A DNA stretch of 64,000 bases from JAICMB01 sp035295125 (GTDB lineage Bacteria; Acidobacteriota; Terriglobia; Bryobacterales; Bryobacteraceae), in NCBI GenBank assembly GCA_035295125.1, contig DATGJP010000088.1, forward strand, positions 62,001 to 126,000. Direction: 5' to 3'. Within the stretch, counting starts at the first letter, position 1; every line of letters starts with the position of its first letter. The notes beneath the pieces were generated by a model. The model had not been told where the DNA came from. It searched no databases and saw nothing but the letters and a program-made list of their open reading frames with translations. The translations under genes were made by a program, and so were the position numbers. Below, in pieces: positions 35,850-43,878 of the stretch.

Positions 35850-36234
35850 GAGGGTGACGGGGTCTCATGCGGTGATCATTCGGGATGTTCGGGTTGGTGC
35901 GAAAGGGAGATGGGGCTCGCTCCCGTTCCGCTGGAGTTTGCTCCGATGTTTATCGTGTGAAGACGGGAGCGGAAATGGGCGGCGTCGCTGAAGTTGTGTC
36001 GGACTACGATGGGGCGACTATCTCTGACGCGGAGGTGAGGATTGACGTTTTAGGTAGGGGGGCTTGTGGGTTCTACGCGAACCGATGCTTCGGGGTTCTT
36101 TGAGTTTCGAGATCTTGCTGTTCGTCGCGAGGATTATTGGATTACGATTTCCCCTGCGCGTCGTGACGGGTTTTGAGGATGTTATGCACCGTTTGACCTG
36201 GAGTCGTGCAGGGCTGGACGTTGCCAGCCCTATT
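35850..36234 (+). pseudogene. Decayed, 5'-truncated paralogue of the carboxypeptidase-regulatory-like gene at 24631
   Basis: Six consecutive segments in shifting frames match, in order, the C-terminal half of the intact gene. They are SHAVIIRDVRVGA (frame of 35866), EMGLAPVPLEFAPM (35907), AEMGGVAEVVSDYDGATISD then AEVRIDVLG (35975), TRTDASGFFEFRDL (36075), VTGFEDV (36163) and YAPFDLESCRAGRCQ (36183). That is five frame changes, so the gene is dead. The 3' end, gtcgtgcagggctggacgtt and on to ctatttga, differs from the intact gene at one base in 35. The 5' half is missing and replaced by a dispersed repeat. Confidence 0.85.
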
Positions 36235-36245
36235 TGAACCCCACC

Positions 36246-37652
36246 TTATTGCGTGGTGCCGCTGAGAAGTTGCGTAAAGCGGTTCCAGACGGCTATTCCC
36301 ACTTCGCGGCCAAGGATGCGGGAACGGAGTTCGGCTTCGTCGTTGTGAATGCCTCCGATTCGGCGGGAGGTGGCGGCGTCCTCGGCGACTTCGGAGAAGG
36401 TCTGCCAGGAAAGCGTGACATCGTTTTGGGGTGAATTGCCCGGATCTACACCGGAAGATCCGGCAGGAAACGTCACGGACTTGTTGTAGGTGTCACTGCC
36501 CGTGAAGCGCCGGAGCACTTCGGCTGCCGCGTTGCTATAGGCGCTGTGGCCGGACGGATACTCGGGATGCGGCGGCGTGCCGATCCAGGGCTGCCATGTT
36601 CCCGCGTCAATTGAGGTGAAGCCGTTGGCCGGTCCGGCCCATCCCTGAACCGTCTGGCCCGCCATGAAATAGCGTATGGCGCTGATCGGGCGGATGTAAT
36701 CGTAAGTGCGTTTGGCGTCCCAGACCGCGACCGAGGCGTCGTGCTGGGACGCGTTCAGCACAAAGTACATTTGCACATCCCGATCGAGGGTGTTCAGGTC
36801 GCGCGCGGAGATGTCTTCAGCGATGCGATTCCAGTGGCCAGGGGGAGTCTCGGTGACGCCGGTGTTGTCGTTCCAGTATTCGACGCTCATTTTGCCGCGA
36901 TCGTCGAGGTTGGCGACGCGCTGGATGGCGTCATTCATGCGCTGTTGATAGAGCCAGGTTCCGGCTTGCGGCGGCGGTCCGGGGCGAAACTGATTGCCGG
37001 AGGTCAGCGCAAACGGGGCTACCTGACCCCAGAAAGGAGAGAGGAATTTCTGGACCGTTCCATCCGGGTTACGAAGCGGCTGCCAATGAGCGGGATCGTT
37101 CATGGTCTCGGGGAAATTGACGGGTGTGTAATTGGTGTAGTCGGTATAGGGTCCGTTGCCTCCGAGATCGCCGAGCTGGTTGGAGCCATCGCTATGTCGA
37201 ATTGCAATCTGCGCAGCCGCCGCGGCGTTCCCCACGCCGGCCGGGCTGGTGAGGGCCGTGGTTTTAATGGAAGGATCGTATCCGAGATTAATCATCAACA
37301 TTGTGAATGACGGTTCCTGGGTGGGGAAGAGATCGAGCGCCGTGCGGTAAGCGGCGTAACTGAGCGCCCAGGTTTTGTTAGCCACGGTTTGAGAGTCCGC
37401 GGGCTGGCGCGGGGGCGCGCCGGAAACACTGGGCGACGCGGTGGGATCGTACGCGGCCCATGCGTCGTAGATCGCGCTGTGTACGATAAAGAGGGCGCGT
37501 GAGGCTACAGTGGGGGGCGTGGCGGTGGTTTTGATCGCAGTCAGGATGGCGTCGTTCCATTGGACGACGGCATTGGCGGTTCCGTCACTCAGGCTGTTTG
37601 AGAAAACGGGTGAAAAAGCAACGATAAGTATCGCGGCAGTGCGCTTTATCAT
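36246..37652 (-). CDS. Secreted vanadium-dependent haloperoxidase-like PAP2 protein
   Basis: 468 residues with a signal peptide (MIKRTAAILIVAFSPVFSNS). The vanadate-binding signature of vanadium haloperoxidases/acid phosphatases is complete in order: WDAKRTYDYIRPISAIRYF (Lys and Arg), HPEYPSGHSAYSNAAAEVL (Ser-Gly-His) and TSRRIGGIHNDEAE (Arg and axial His). N-terminal helices such as ASRALFIVHSAIYDAWAAYD are also typical. Predicted activity is halide oxidation or phosphatase activity outside the cytoplasm; which one cannot be told. The start at 37652 lacks a strong ribosome-binding site. It stands alone. Confidence 0.9.
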   Translation of the reverse strand: MIKRTAAILIVAFSPVFSNSLSDGTANAVVQWNDAILTAIKTTATPPTVASRALFIVHSAIYDAWAAYDPTASPSVSGAPPRQPADSQTVANKTWALSYAAYRTALDLFPTQEPSFTMLMINLGYDPSIKTTALTSPAGVGNAAAAAQIAIRHSDGSNQLGDLGGNGPYTDYTNYTPVNFPETMNDPAHWQPLRNPDGTVQKFLSPFWGQVAPFALTSGNQFRPGPPPQAGTWLYQQRMNDAIQRVANLDDRGKMSVEYWNDNTGVTETPPGHWNRIAEDISARDLNTLDRDVQMYFVLNASQHDASVAVWDAKRTYDYIRPISAIRYFMAGQTVQGWAGPANGFTSIDAGTWQPWIGTPPHPEYPSGHSAYSNAAAEVLRRFTGSDTYNKSVTFPAGSSGVDPGNSPQNDVTLSWQTFSEVAEDAATSRRIGGIHNDEAELRSRILGREVGIAVWNRFTQLLSGTTQ

Positions 37653-37787
37653 ATTTGTAGAATTTTGTTAATCATAAGGTGGGTTGAAGGGGCGAGCAAT
37701 AATTGAAAACTACTACTCGATAAGTGGGGTGAATTGTGTTGCGAAAATGGACGATTCAAGCTATTCTTGAGGCCGTGGTGGGTTAGC

Positions 37788-37822
37788 TTACAAGGCAGCA
37801 GCCCTGCTCCACCTTCCACCGG
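37788..37822. repeat. Dispersed palindromic repeat, copy 9 (partial)
   Basis: Contains gcagccctgctccaccttcc then acc, like the right ends of other copies (cctgctccacccttccac). It is immediately upstream of the signal-peptide-like frame at 37826. Confidence 0.5.
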
Positions 37823-37825
37823 CTG

Positions 37826-37924
37826 TTGCAAAGGGAACGGAATCTGAGGAAACTAACTCCGCAGGGTGTGTTGGTTGCTCTCCTCGCGACGCTGTTCGTG
37901 CGCTCGTCGGCGGGGCAGGGTTGA
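37826..37924 (+). other. In-frame signal-peptide-like coding segment ending in TGA, directly before the barrel gene
   Basis: Read in the frame of the barrel gene, from TTG 37826, this encodes QRERNLRKLTPQG then VLVALLATLFVRSSAGQG: a basic start, a hydrophobic core and a signal-peptidase-like end. It is followed at once by TGA (37922-37924) and then by the barrel frame. So one nonsense codon separates an apparent signal peptide from the protein that needs one. No clear ribosome-binding site precedes 37826. Confidence 0.45.
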
Positions 37925-37962
37925 GTGGCCGCGCGTAGCAGCGCGCCCGTGCTTGGCGCGCT
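37922..37962 (+). other. Hairpin after in-frame TGA (weak SECIS candidate)
   Basis: After TGA (37922-37924), agcgcgcc (37940-37947) pairs perfectly with ggcgcgct (37955-37962): 8 bp around loop cgtgctt. The loop begins 24 nt after the TGA and has G at its second position. The 10-mer gcgcccgtgc is shared with the hairpin at 60246-60264. GC-rich DNA makes chance stems common, so this is only a candidate. Confidence 0.3.
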
Positions 37963-38974
37963 TTGTTCGACGTTGCCCGCTAAAACCAAGGCCCAGAAGG
38001 AGGCTGAAGAAGCGGAGCGCGGACCCGCGGTCTCGGACGACGAGCGCATTACGCCGCGCGAGATTCATAAGCCCCAGTTGTGGGTGGTGAGTGTTGGTTA
38101 TCGATTTCAACCATCCTCGACGGTTTTTGTAGGGACAGTGGAACAAAAGCAAAATGCGAGTAATCCGCTGCGCAATGTTTTAAACCTTTTCGATATCTCA
38201 GTGGAGCGCCAGATCACTAACCGTTTCAGCCTGACGGCGAGTCTGCCTGTTGAGTCCGCATTTCGAAACCAAAACTATGCGCCGAGCGGGCGGTTTCATG
38301 TGAATGGAATCGGGGACATGACGTTCGGCGGACGCGTGTGGCTGTTTCGTCCTCCTACGGAGGGGGGCGGCAACATCGCGGTCGGGGTGAGTCTGAAGCT
38401 GCCTACCGGGAAGGACGATGCCACTGGGGCCGCCTATACGTCGAGAGGGCAAGCGGTGGTGGCCACCGCAGACCAATCGATACAGGCTGGAGATGGGGGA
38501 ATCGGTTTTGCTATCGATACTCAGGCGTACCGGCCTTTCTGGTTCCGGTCCATGCTGTATTTCAGCGGATCTTATCTGTTCAACCCGCGGGACACGAACG
38601 GAGTCAGCTCAACCAGGATTCGTTTTCGAGAGACTGTGAATTCGATTCCCGACCAATATCTCGCGCGCGGGGGGATTTCGCATGCTGTGCCGAAGGTGCC
38701 GGGCCTGGCAGTAACGTTCGGCGGGCGCTGGGAGGGCGTGCCGGTCCGCGATCTGTTCGGGGCCAGCGACGGGTTCCGCCGGCCGGGTTATGCTATCTCG
38801 GTGGATCCTGGTCTTCTATATGGGCGGTGGGGGTACGTGTTCTCATGCAACGTACCATGGGCGGTGGAGCGGAACTTGAAGCGTAGCGTTCCGGAGATCG
38901 AAAACGGGTTTCGGGACGAAGCGGCCGCCTTCGCGGATTACATGTTGATTTTTGGCATTTCGCGAAGGTTCTGA
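37925..38974 (+). CDS. Outer-membrane beta-barrel protein, unknown function
   Basis: 349 residues from GTG 37925. From about residue 50 the sequence alternates as in outer-membrane barrels (VVSVGYRFQPSSTVFVGTVE, then DMTFGGRVWLFRPP) and ends in a terminal Phe (LIFGISRRF), expected for BAM insertion. It lacks a convincing signal peptide from this start; one is encoded directly upstream in frame but cut off by a TGA. The TlpA-like gene begins 2 bp after its stop, so the two are one transcript. The family looks like the putative transporter-type barrels that accompany redox proteins; function unknown. Confidence 0.75.
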   Translation: MAARSSAPVLGALCSTLPAKTKAQKEAEEAERGPAVSDDERITPREIHKPQLWVVSVGYRFQPSSTVFVGTVEQKQNASNPLRNVLNLFDISVERQITNRFSLTASLPVESAFRNQNYAPSGRFHVNGIGDMTFGGRVWLFRPPTEGGGNIAVGVSLKLPTGKDDATGAAYTSRGQAVVATADQSIQAGDGGIGFAIDTQAYRPFWFRSMLYFSGSYLFNPRDTNGVSSTRIRFRETVNSIPDQYLARGGISHAVPKVPGLAVTFGGRWEGVPVRDLFGASDGFRRPGYAISVDPGLLYGRWGYVFSCNVPWAVERNLKRSVPEIENGFRDEAAAFADYMLIFGISRRF

Positions 38975-38975
38975 C

Positions 38976-39485
38976 TTGAGCGGATTTTTGCGAACTCTGA
39001 TTGCGCTGGCGCTCATGGGCGGCGTGCTGACCGGGGGTGGCATCAAGGTACGCAAGGAATCGGGCCGGAAGCATGCGCCGGATTTCGAGTTAGTCGATGC
39101 GAGCGGGAAGACGGTGCGGTTGTCCGATTATGCAGGCCGGGTTGTGCTGCTCGATTTTTGGGCCACCTGGTGTGTTCCATGCCGGACCGAGATTCCCTGG
39201 CTTAGTGAGCTTGAGCAAAAATATCACGATGCAGGTTTGAGTGTGATTGGTCTCTCGATGGATGAGGACGGGTGGTCTGTGGTCAGGCCGTTCATTGAGA
39301 AGTTAAAGGTCAGTTATCCGGTAGTTATCGCGAGTAAGCGTGTCGCTTACTTGTATGGCGAGGTGGACGAGTTACCGCTCGCTTTTTTCGTAGATCGGAA
39401 TCAGCGGGTTGCGGCAATTCACTTGGGGCAGGGAAGGCGGGACGATTTCGAGAGGATTGTGGGGATTTTGCTTGACAATAAGTAG
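38976..39485 (+). CDS. TlpA/ResA-like membrane-anchored thioredoxin
   Basis: 169 residues from TTG 38976, 1 bp after the stop of the barrel gene, with GAAGGT about 6 nt upstream. An N-terminal membrane anchor or signal (FLRTLIALALMGGVLTGGG) leads to an AhpC/TSA-thioredoxin fold (HAPDFELVDASGKTVRLSDY) with the redox motif WATWCVPCRTEIPWL and the cis-Pro region ELPLAFFVDRNQ. It should act as a periplasmic thiol reductant or in cytochrome c maturation, anchored in the inner membrane. Translational coupling to the barrel gene suggests a shared job. Confidence 0.9.
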   Translation: MSGFLRTLIALALMGGVLTGGGIKVRKESGRKHAPDFELVDASGKTVRLSDYAGRVVLLDFWATWCVPCRTEIPWLSELEQKYHDAGLSVIGLSMDEDGWSVVRPFIEKLKVSYPVVIASKRVAYLYGEVDELPLAFFVDRNQRVAAIHLGQGRRDDFERIVGILLDNK

Positions 39486-39489
39486 CGCG

Positions 39490-39530
39490 GGGTGAGCCGG
39501 GCGAAACCGCCTGCACCACCTTTCCACAGC
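39490..39530. repeat. Dispersed palindromic repeat, copy 10 (core and right end)
   Basis: Contains gcgaaaccgcctgcaccacc, then tttccac; this matches the copy inside the coding region at 47443-47471 nearly base for base. Confidence 0.65.
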
Positions 39531-39573
39531 CGCCAAGGCCTTGCGAGGCGCAGGGATTCAGATGCGGCCTAAT

Positions 39574-39622
39574 ACAAAAACAAAGGGCGCGTGCAGGTTA
39601 TGCACGCGCCCTTGTTGTTTTT
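39574..39622. terminator. Bidirectional intrinsic terminator
   Basis: A perfect 11-bp stem, gggcgcgtgca (39585-39595) and tgcacgcgccc (39601-39611) with loop ggtta, is flanked by an A-rich tract on the left and ttgttgttttt on the right. It ends both the TlpA transcript (+) and the convergent TonB-receptor transcript (-). Confidence 0.9.
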
Positions 39623-39629
39623 ACCTGGT

Positions 39630-42600
39630 TTAGAAGGTGAAGTGAGCGAACACCTGCAGGATGCGGGAGTTGCTGCTGTAGAACTGATCGAAGCGTCCGA
39701 ACAGTGGATCGCTGGGAACCAGGTCGTTGCGGGCGCCGGTGAACCCACGCGAGGCGACGTCGTTGATGAAGCCGCCGGTGTACTGCGGGTGGTTGAAGAC
39801 GTTATATCCCTGGGCGCCGAAATCGATGGCAAACCGCTCGGTGAGGTTGAAACGCTTCTTGACCGCGATGTCGATGTTATTGATCGGGTGCAGCGGGAAG
39901 GTGTTGCGGCCGCCGTTGGCCATCGCGCCCGAACCCGCGACAACATAGCGGGCGTTGGAGTTGTTGGCCACATAAGCGACGATGGAACCGCTGGTGGTGG
40001 CTACCTGCCCGAGAGCATTGTAGCCGGTGACACCGCTGCCGACGTTGGCTGCACCCGAGGGATTGATGATCGTTCGGTCGCCGGCGCTATCGCCGTTGAG
40101 GTTGGAGTCGAGGCCGCTCTGCACGGTAGCATATTCGGGCGATTCATACGTGTAGGTGCCGGAGAGGATCCAGTTGCCGATGGCATTCTTCATCAACCAG
40201 TTGCCGTTCTGGAAAGGTTTCAACTCGTAGATCGGCGTGAAGGTGAAGCGCTGACGGCGATCGAGAGCGGAATTGGCCCAGTCGCCTTTGAGGTTCTGGA
40301 AGTCCTGAGCGCGGCGAGGGGTCAGGTAGGTTGAGAAGTTGGTTGCGGTGGCGTCGTCCTCAAGGTGGCTCCAGGTGTAAGCCACGATGTAGGACAGTCC
40401 TTTCGAAAAGCGCTTGTTCAACTGCAGTGCCAGGCCGTGATAGGTGGAAGTGGCCTGCGGCGCGTAGGCGACGATGTTGTTTTCGGAGCCGAGCGCGGCA
40501 AGGTCGTTATAGGGAATCGCGGACGTACCGCCAGGGACGATGACGGACTTCACTTGTGCCAGCGTCTTGGTGAGCGATGCGAATGTGGCTGCGCTCGGCA
40601 AAGTGAAGAACGTCGGGATGAAATTGTTGGCGTTGACAGGAGAGACGACGTTCAAGCGCGTTTGATTCCACAGGTGGATGCCGCGGGTGCCTACGTAGCG
40701 TGCTTCGAAGCTGTAGTCGTTCTTGAAGACGTGCTGCACGCCAAGGGTCCAGTCGAGTCCGTAGGGGCGCTTGCCGCCAAAGGTGTAAGATCCGACAGGT
40801 CCGAGGGCACCGCGCATATCCGTGGGCAGAGCCACTGCGGTTCCCGGCAGTCCGCCGTGAGCGAGGAAGCCCGTGGGAACGCAGTTGGCGGGGCAATCGT
40901 TGGTCTGCTGGAAGTACGGCGGGGCGGAATTGGCGGTCAGGTTCGAATAAACCAGGTCGTACGACTGGCCGAAGCCGCCGCGAATGGACCACGCGCCCTG
41001 CTTACCCGGCGAATAGGCAAAGCCGATTCTGGGAGCGAAGTTGGTGGGATCGTAGGAGGGGCGGGCGAAGGTGATTCCACCCGGGACGCTGGCCGGAGCG
41101 CTGGCTGCCTGGTAGCGGGAAGCTACCGGAACCGTCACGTACTCGTAGCGCAAGCCGAGGTTGATGGTCAGATTCGGGCGGAGGCGGAAATCGTCGTTGA
41201 TGTATCCGGCCCATTGTAAGAAGCCCACGGGGTAGCTGGTGGCGCCGGCGCTGCGCTCGCCGAGCACGTCGGGCTCCTGGTCCGTCAGGTACAGTTCGAG
41301 GCTCGAATACTCGTAGTTTCCGGTGACGCGCTGGATGAAGTAATTCGCAGCGATCATGTCGATAAAGTCGCCACCGATCTTGATGGTGTGGCGACCCCAG
41401 ATCTTGGTGAGGTTGTTGCTCACCTGGAAGAGGTCCTGGGTGGAACCGGAGGGTCCGACAGGTCCGTAGGTTAGGCCGTTCAACTCATCGACCGTGATGA
41501 CCGGGAATGCATCCAGGCCGGGGAACTGCAGTGAGGTGCCGGGCAGCACGTTCACGTTGCGGCTGAAGGAAACACGGAATTCGTTCTGCAGGGTGGGAGA
41601 AAAGTTGTGGAATTCGGAGAGATTGTAGGCGAAATTGTTGTTCGGCTGGCTGGCGTTGAAAGCCGGAACGGTCGCCGCGACAATCGATGTCTGCTTGTTG
41701 TAAACAAAACGTCCACGGAACTGGTCCTTATCGCTCATGTTGTAATCGAGCGAGACCAGGGCGTTGTAGTTGTTGGTGAAGACCGGGTTGTTGAATGCGA
41801 TCGAGCCGACGGGAATGTTCTGGCCGAGGACGCTCACGGTGCCTTGATCGGCCGTGGCGGCCGCGGGGACGAACTTCTGAAACTGAGTCAGGTTCGTCGA
41901 GCTGATGCCCTTGAGGCCGCCGAGGATCGAATAGCCTGCCGAGGTGGGAGCAATGAGCGGCGAACCGGGCACCGCTGCCTGTCCGATGGGGTTGTATTCG
42001 AAGTTCCCGAAGTAGAACAACTTGTTCTTGAGAATCGGACCGCCAATTGTTGCGCCGAGGCGGTTGTTGTCATAGCGCGGGTTGGAGGTCAGGCCCTGCG
42101 TGGCAATCAGAGAGTCCACCGCGTTCAAATCACGATTCTGGAGGTAGTCGTACATTGAACCGTGAATCGCGTTGGTGCCGCTCTTCACCACAGCGTTGAA
42201 GAGACCGCCCGATCCGCCGCCGAACTCCGGCGCGAACTGGTTCTGGAGAAGTGTGAATTCGCCGATGGCTTCGTTGGAGACGTACATCAGCGGGGCAGGG
42301 TTGTAATAGTTGTTGTTGCTGACGCCGTCCAGGAAGAACGAATTGTTATCGGGCCTTTGGCCGGAAATCGAGGGGCCAAATCCCTGTCCAACGCCGCCGG
42401 AAGTGGAGACTCCAGCGCCTACCAGGGCCAGGTTATAGATGCCTGATCCGGAATTGGACGCGGTCTGGGGCAGTTCCAGCACTTGTTGCGTGTTATAGGT
42501 CGTTTGGACCTGGGCAGTGGTGGTATCGAGTTGCAGGGCGCTGGCGCTGACTTCGACCGAAGTTCCCACCGATCCGACAGCAAGCGTCAGGTTGGCAGTC

Positions 42601-42920
42601 AAAACCGCGTTGAGGGTCAAGTCGACATTTTTGAGGGTGTCACTTGAGAATCCGCTAGCGGAAGCCGTTATGGTGTAACGGCCGACTGAAAGATTATTAA
42701 ATCGGTACAGGCCGCTGCCGTTGGTCTGGGTGCTGGTTTTTACACCGGTGGCGTCGTTGGACGCCACGACCATGGCATTGGGAATTCCCGCGCCGGTGGA
42801 ATCGAAAACAGTACCTGTCAGGTCGCCGCTGACTGCCTGGGCGTAGGCGGACCCGAGTCCGAAGACCAGGCATAGACCTAACAAAATCAACCACTTACTT
42901 GCACAAAAACGTAACCTCAT
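39630..42920 (-). CDS. TonB-dependent receptor with N-terminal carboxypeptidase-regulatory-like domain
   Basis: 1096 residues, AGGGG 7 nt before ATG 42920. Signal peptide (ILLGLCLVFGLGSAYAQA), CarboxypepD_reg-like domain (about 30-110: TVFDSTGAGIPNAMVVASND), plug (about 130-240, with SISGQRPDNNSFFLDGVSNN), then a large barrel ending ILQVFAHFTF. It is a paralogue of the receptor at 20110-23517, of the same acidobacterial type. It is divergent from an ECF sigma/anti-sigma pair whose anti-sigma carries a TonB-C-like domain; a functional link is plausible but unproven. Ligand unknown. Confidence 0.93.
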   Translation of the reverse strand: MRLRFCASKWLILLGLCLVFGLGSAYAQAVSGDLTGTVFDSTGAGIPNAMVVASNDATGVKTSTQTNGSGLYRFNNLSVGRYTITASASGFSSDTLKNVDLTLNAVLTANLTLAVGSVGTSVEVSASALQLDTTTAQVQTTYNTQQVLELPQTASNSGSGIYNLALVGAGVSTSGGVGQGFGPSISGQRPDNNSFFLDGVSNNNYYNPAPLMYVSNEAIGEFTLLQNQFAPEFGGGSGGLFNAVVKSGTNAIHGSMYDYLQNRDLNAVDSLIATQGLTSNPRYDNNRLGATIGGPILKNKLFYFGNFEYNPIGQAAVPGSPLIAPTSAGYSILGGLKGISSTNLTQFQKFVPAAATADQGTVSVLGQNIPVGSIAFNNPVFTNNYNALVSLDYNMSDKDQFRGRFVYNKQTSIVAATVPAFNASQPNNNFAYNLSEFHNFSPTLQNEFRVSFSRNVNVLPGTSLQFPGLDAFPVITVDELNGLTYGPVGPSGSTQDLFQVSNNLTKIWGRHTIKIGGDFIDMIAANYFIQRVTGNYEYSSLELYLTDQEPDVLGERSAGATSYPVGFLQWAGYINDDFRLRPNLTINLGLRYEYVTVPVASRYQAASAPASVPGGITFARPSYDPTNFAPRIGFAYSPGKQGAWSIRGGFGQSYDLVYSNLTANSAPPYFQQTNDCPANCVPTGFLAHGGLPGTAVALPTDMRGALGPVGSYTFGGKRPYGLDWTLGVQHVFKNDYSFEARYVGTRGIHLWNQTRLNVVSPVNANNFIPTFFTLPSAATFASLTKTLAQVKSVIVPGGTSAIPYNDLAALGSENNIVAYAPQATSTYHGLALQLNKRFSKGLSYIVAYTWSHLEDDATATNFSTYLTPRRAQDFQNLKGDWANSALDRRQRFTFTPIYELKPFQNGNWLMKNAIGNWILSGTYTYESPEYATVQSGLDSNLNGDSAGDRTIINPSGAANVGSGVTGYNALGQVATTSGSIVAYVANNSNARYVVAGSGAMANGGRNTFPLHPINNIDIAVKKRFNLTERFAIDFGAQGYNVFNHPQYTGGFINDVASRGFTGARNDLVPSDPLFGRFDQFYSSNSRILQVFAHFTF

Positions 42921-43221
42921 ACATTCCCCTTATTGCTTTCCTGAGATCTGAAAAAGCGTTCGAGGTTGCCCTCGATTGCCCAACCCCGGGATTTCTCCCG
43001 GCCCTTGTGTTACACGAACATTACAGACTGTTTAAGTCCGAAATAATGCTAGGCACGGTAGCACAAGTAACAGAGCGGTGTCAACCGTTTCGCGGGACTT
43101 TTCAATGGTTTGCGAGGAAGCGGGGGCACCTGTCTCACATTCTCACAGGGAACTTTCGATGAGGGGGTGGTGTCCAACCACTTGAGTCCCGGCATTTCGG
43201 ACTTAGAAACGTAGGCGGCCT
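42921..43221. promoter_or_regulatory. Divergent promoter region between TonB receptor and ECF sigma genes
   Basis: 301 bp without a supported gene, noticeably AT-richer than its surroundings near 42990-43060. It must contain the promoters of the receptor and of the sigma operon. I see no convincing palindrome. A stretch at 43133-43156 (tctcacattctcacaggga) recalls part of leaders A and B but the match is too short to rely on. Confidence 0.4.
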
Positions 43222-43878
43222 GTGACGGACACGACGGTTGGGCTTACTTTCAACGACGAGGACGCTCTCATTTCGGCTTTGCGGTCGGGAGCGGAAGAGG
43301 CCTATGAGTCGCTGATCCTCAAGTATCAGCAACCGGTCTATAACCTGGTCTACCGGCTGGTGAACGATGCCGCGGATGCGAACGATGTCGTCCAGGAAGT
43401 CTTCCTCAAGATTTTCCGTAATATCAGGAATTTCCGGGGCGGCAGCAGTTTAAAAACCTGGATCTACCGCATCGCGGTGAACGAGGCGCACAACCAGCGC
43501 CGCTGGTTTTCGCGGCACCAACGGCCGGAGATCGGTTTTGTGGCCGAGGACTCGCAAGGTCCGCACGAGTTGAATTTTCCGGATACCGGACGATCGCCGT
43601 TTGACCTGGCGGTGAACGAGGAAGCCCGCGAGTTATTGGAAGAAGCACTCGGAAAATTGAACCCGAAATTCCGGACTGCAGTGGTATTAAGGGATATCGA
43701 GGAGCTGAGTTACGAAGAAATCGCGGCCGTCTTGGAGCTTAGCCTGGGGACGGTCAAATCCCGCATTATGCGGGGACGTGAAACGCTAAGGCGCACTCTC
43801 GAGGAGCGCCTCGAAGCCGAGCAGCGTGCGAATTTCGGCCGCAGCCGATGGAATGCTGGAGCGAGCGTGAACATATGA
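43222..43878 (+). CDS. ECF (RpoE-like) RNA polymerase sigma factor
   Basis: 218 residues from GTG 43222. Sigma-2 region (about 20-95): AEEAYESLILKYQQPVYNLV, then DANDVVQEVFLKIFRNI. Sigma-4 HTH (about 140-195): LNPKFRTAVVLRDIEELSYE then EIAAVLELSLGTVKSRIMRG. This is the RpoE-like group and not the TIGR02999 group of the gene at 33462. Its stop overlaps the start of the anti-sigma gene (ATGA). Divergent from the TonB receptor, a common arrangement for ECF-controlled receptors. Confidence 0.95.
   Translation: MTDTTVGLTFNDEDALISALRSGAEEAYESLILKYQQPVYNLVYRLVNDAADANDVVQEVFLKIFRNIRNFRGGSSLKTWIYRIAVNEAHNQRRWFSRHQRPEIGFVAEDSQGPHELNFPDTGRSPFDLAVNEEARELLEEALGKLNPKFRTAVVLRDIEELSYEEIAAVLELSLGTVKSRIMRGRETLRRTLEERLEAEQRANFGRSRWNAGASVNI

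Noticed and set aside
38976..39485. TlpA-like thioredoxin as a selenoprotein
   Set aside because: WCVPC is fully encoded by Cys codons; no in-frame TGA.
43131..43158. Possible third copy of leader A/B before the ECF sigma gene
   Set aside because: Only about 20 bases (tctcacattctcacaggga) resemble the leaders; no gagtgataa, no strong ribosome-binding site and no small ORF.
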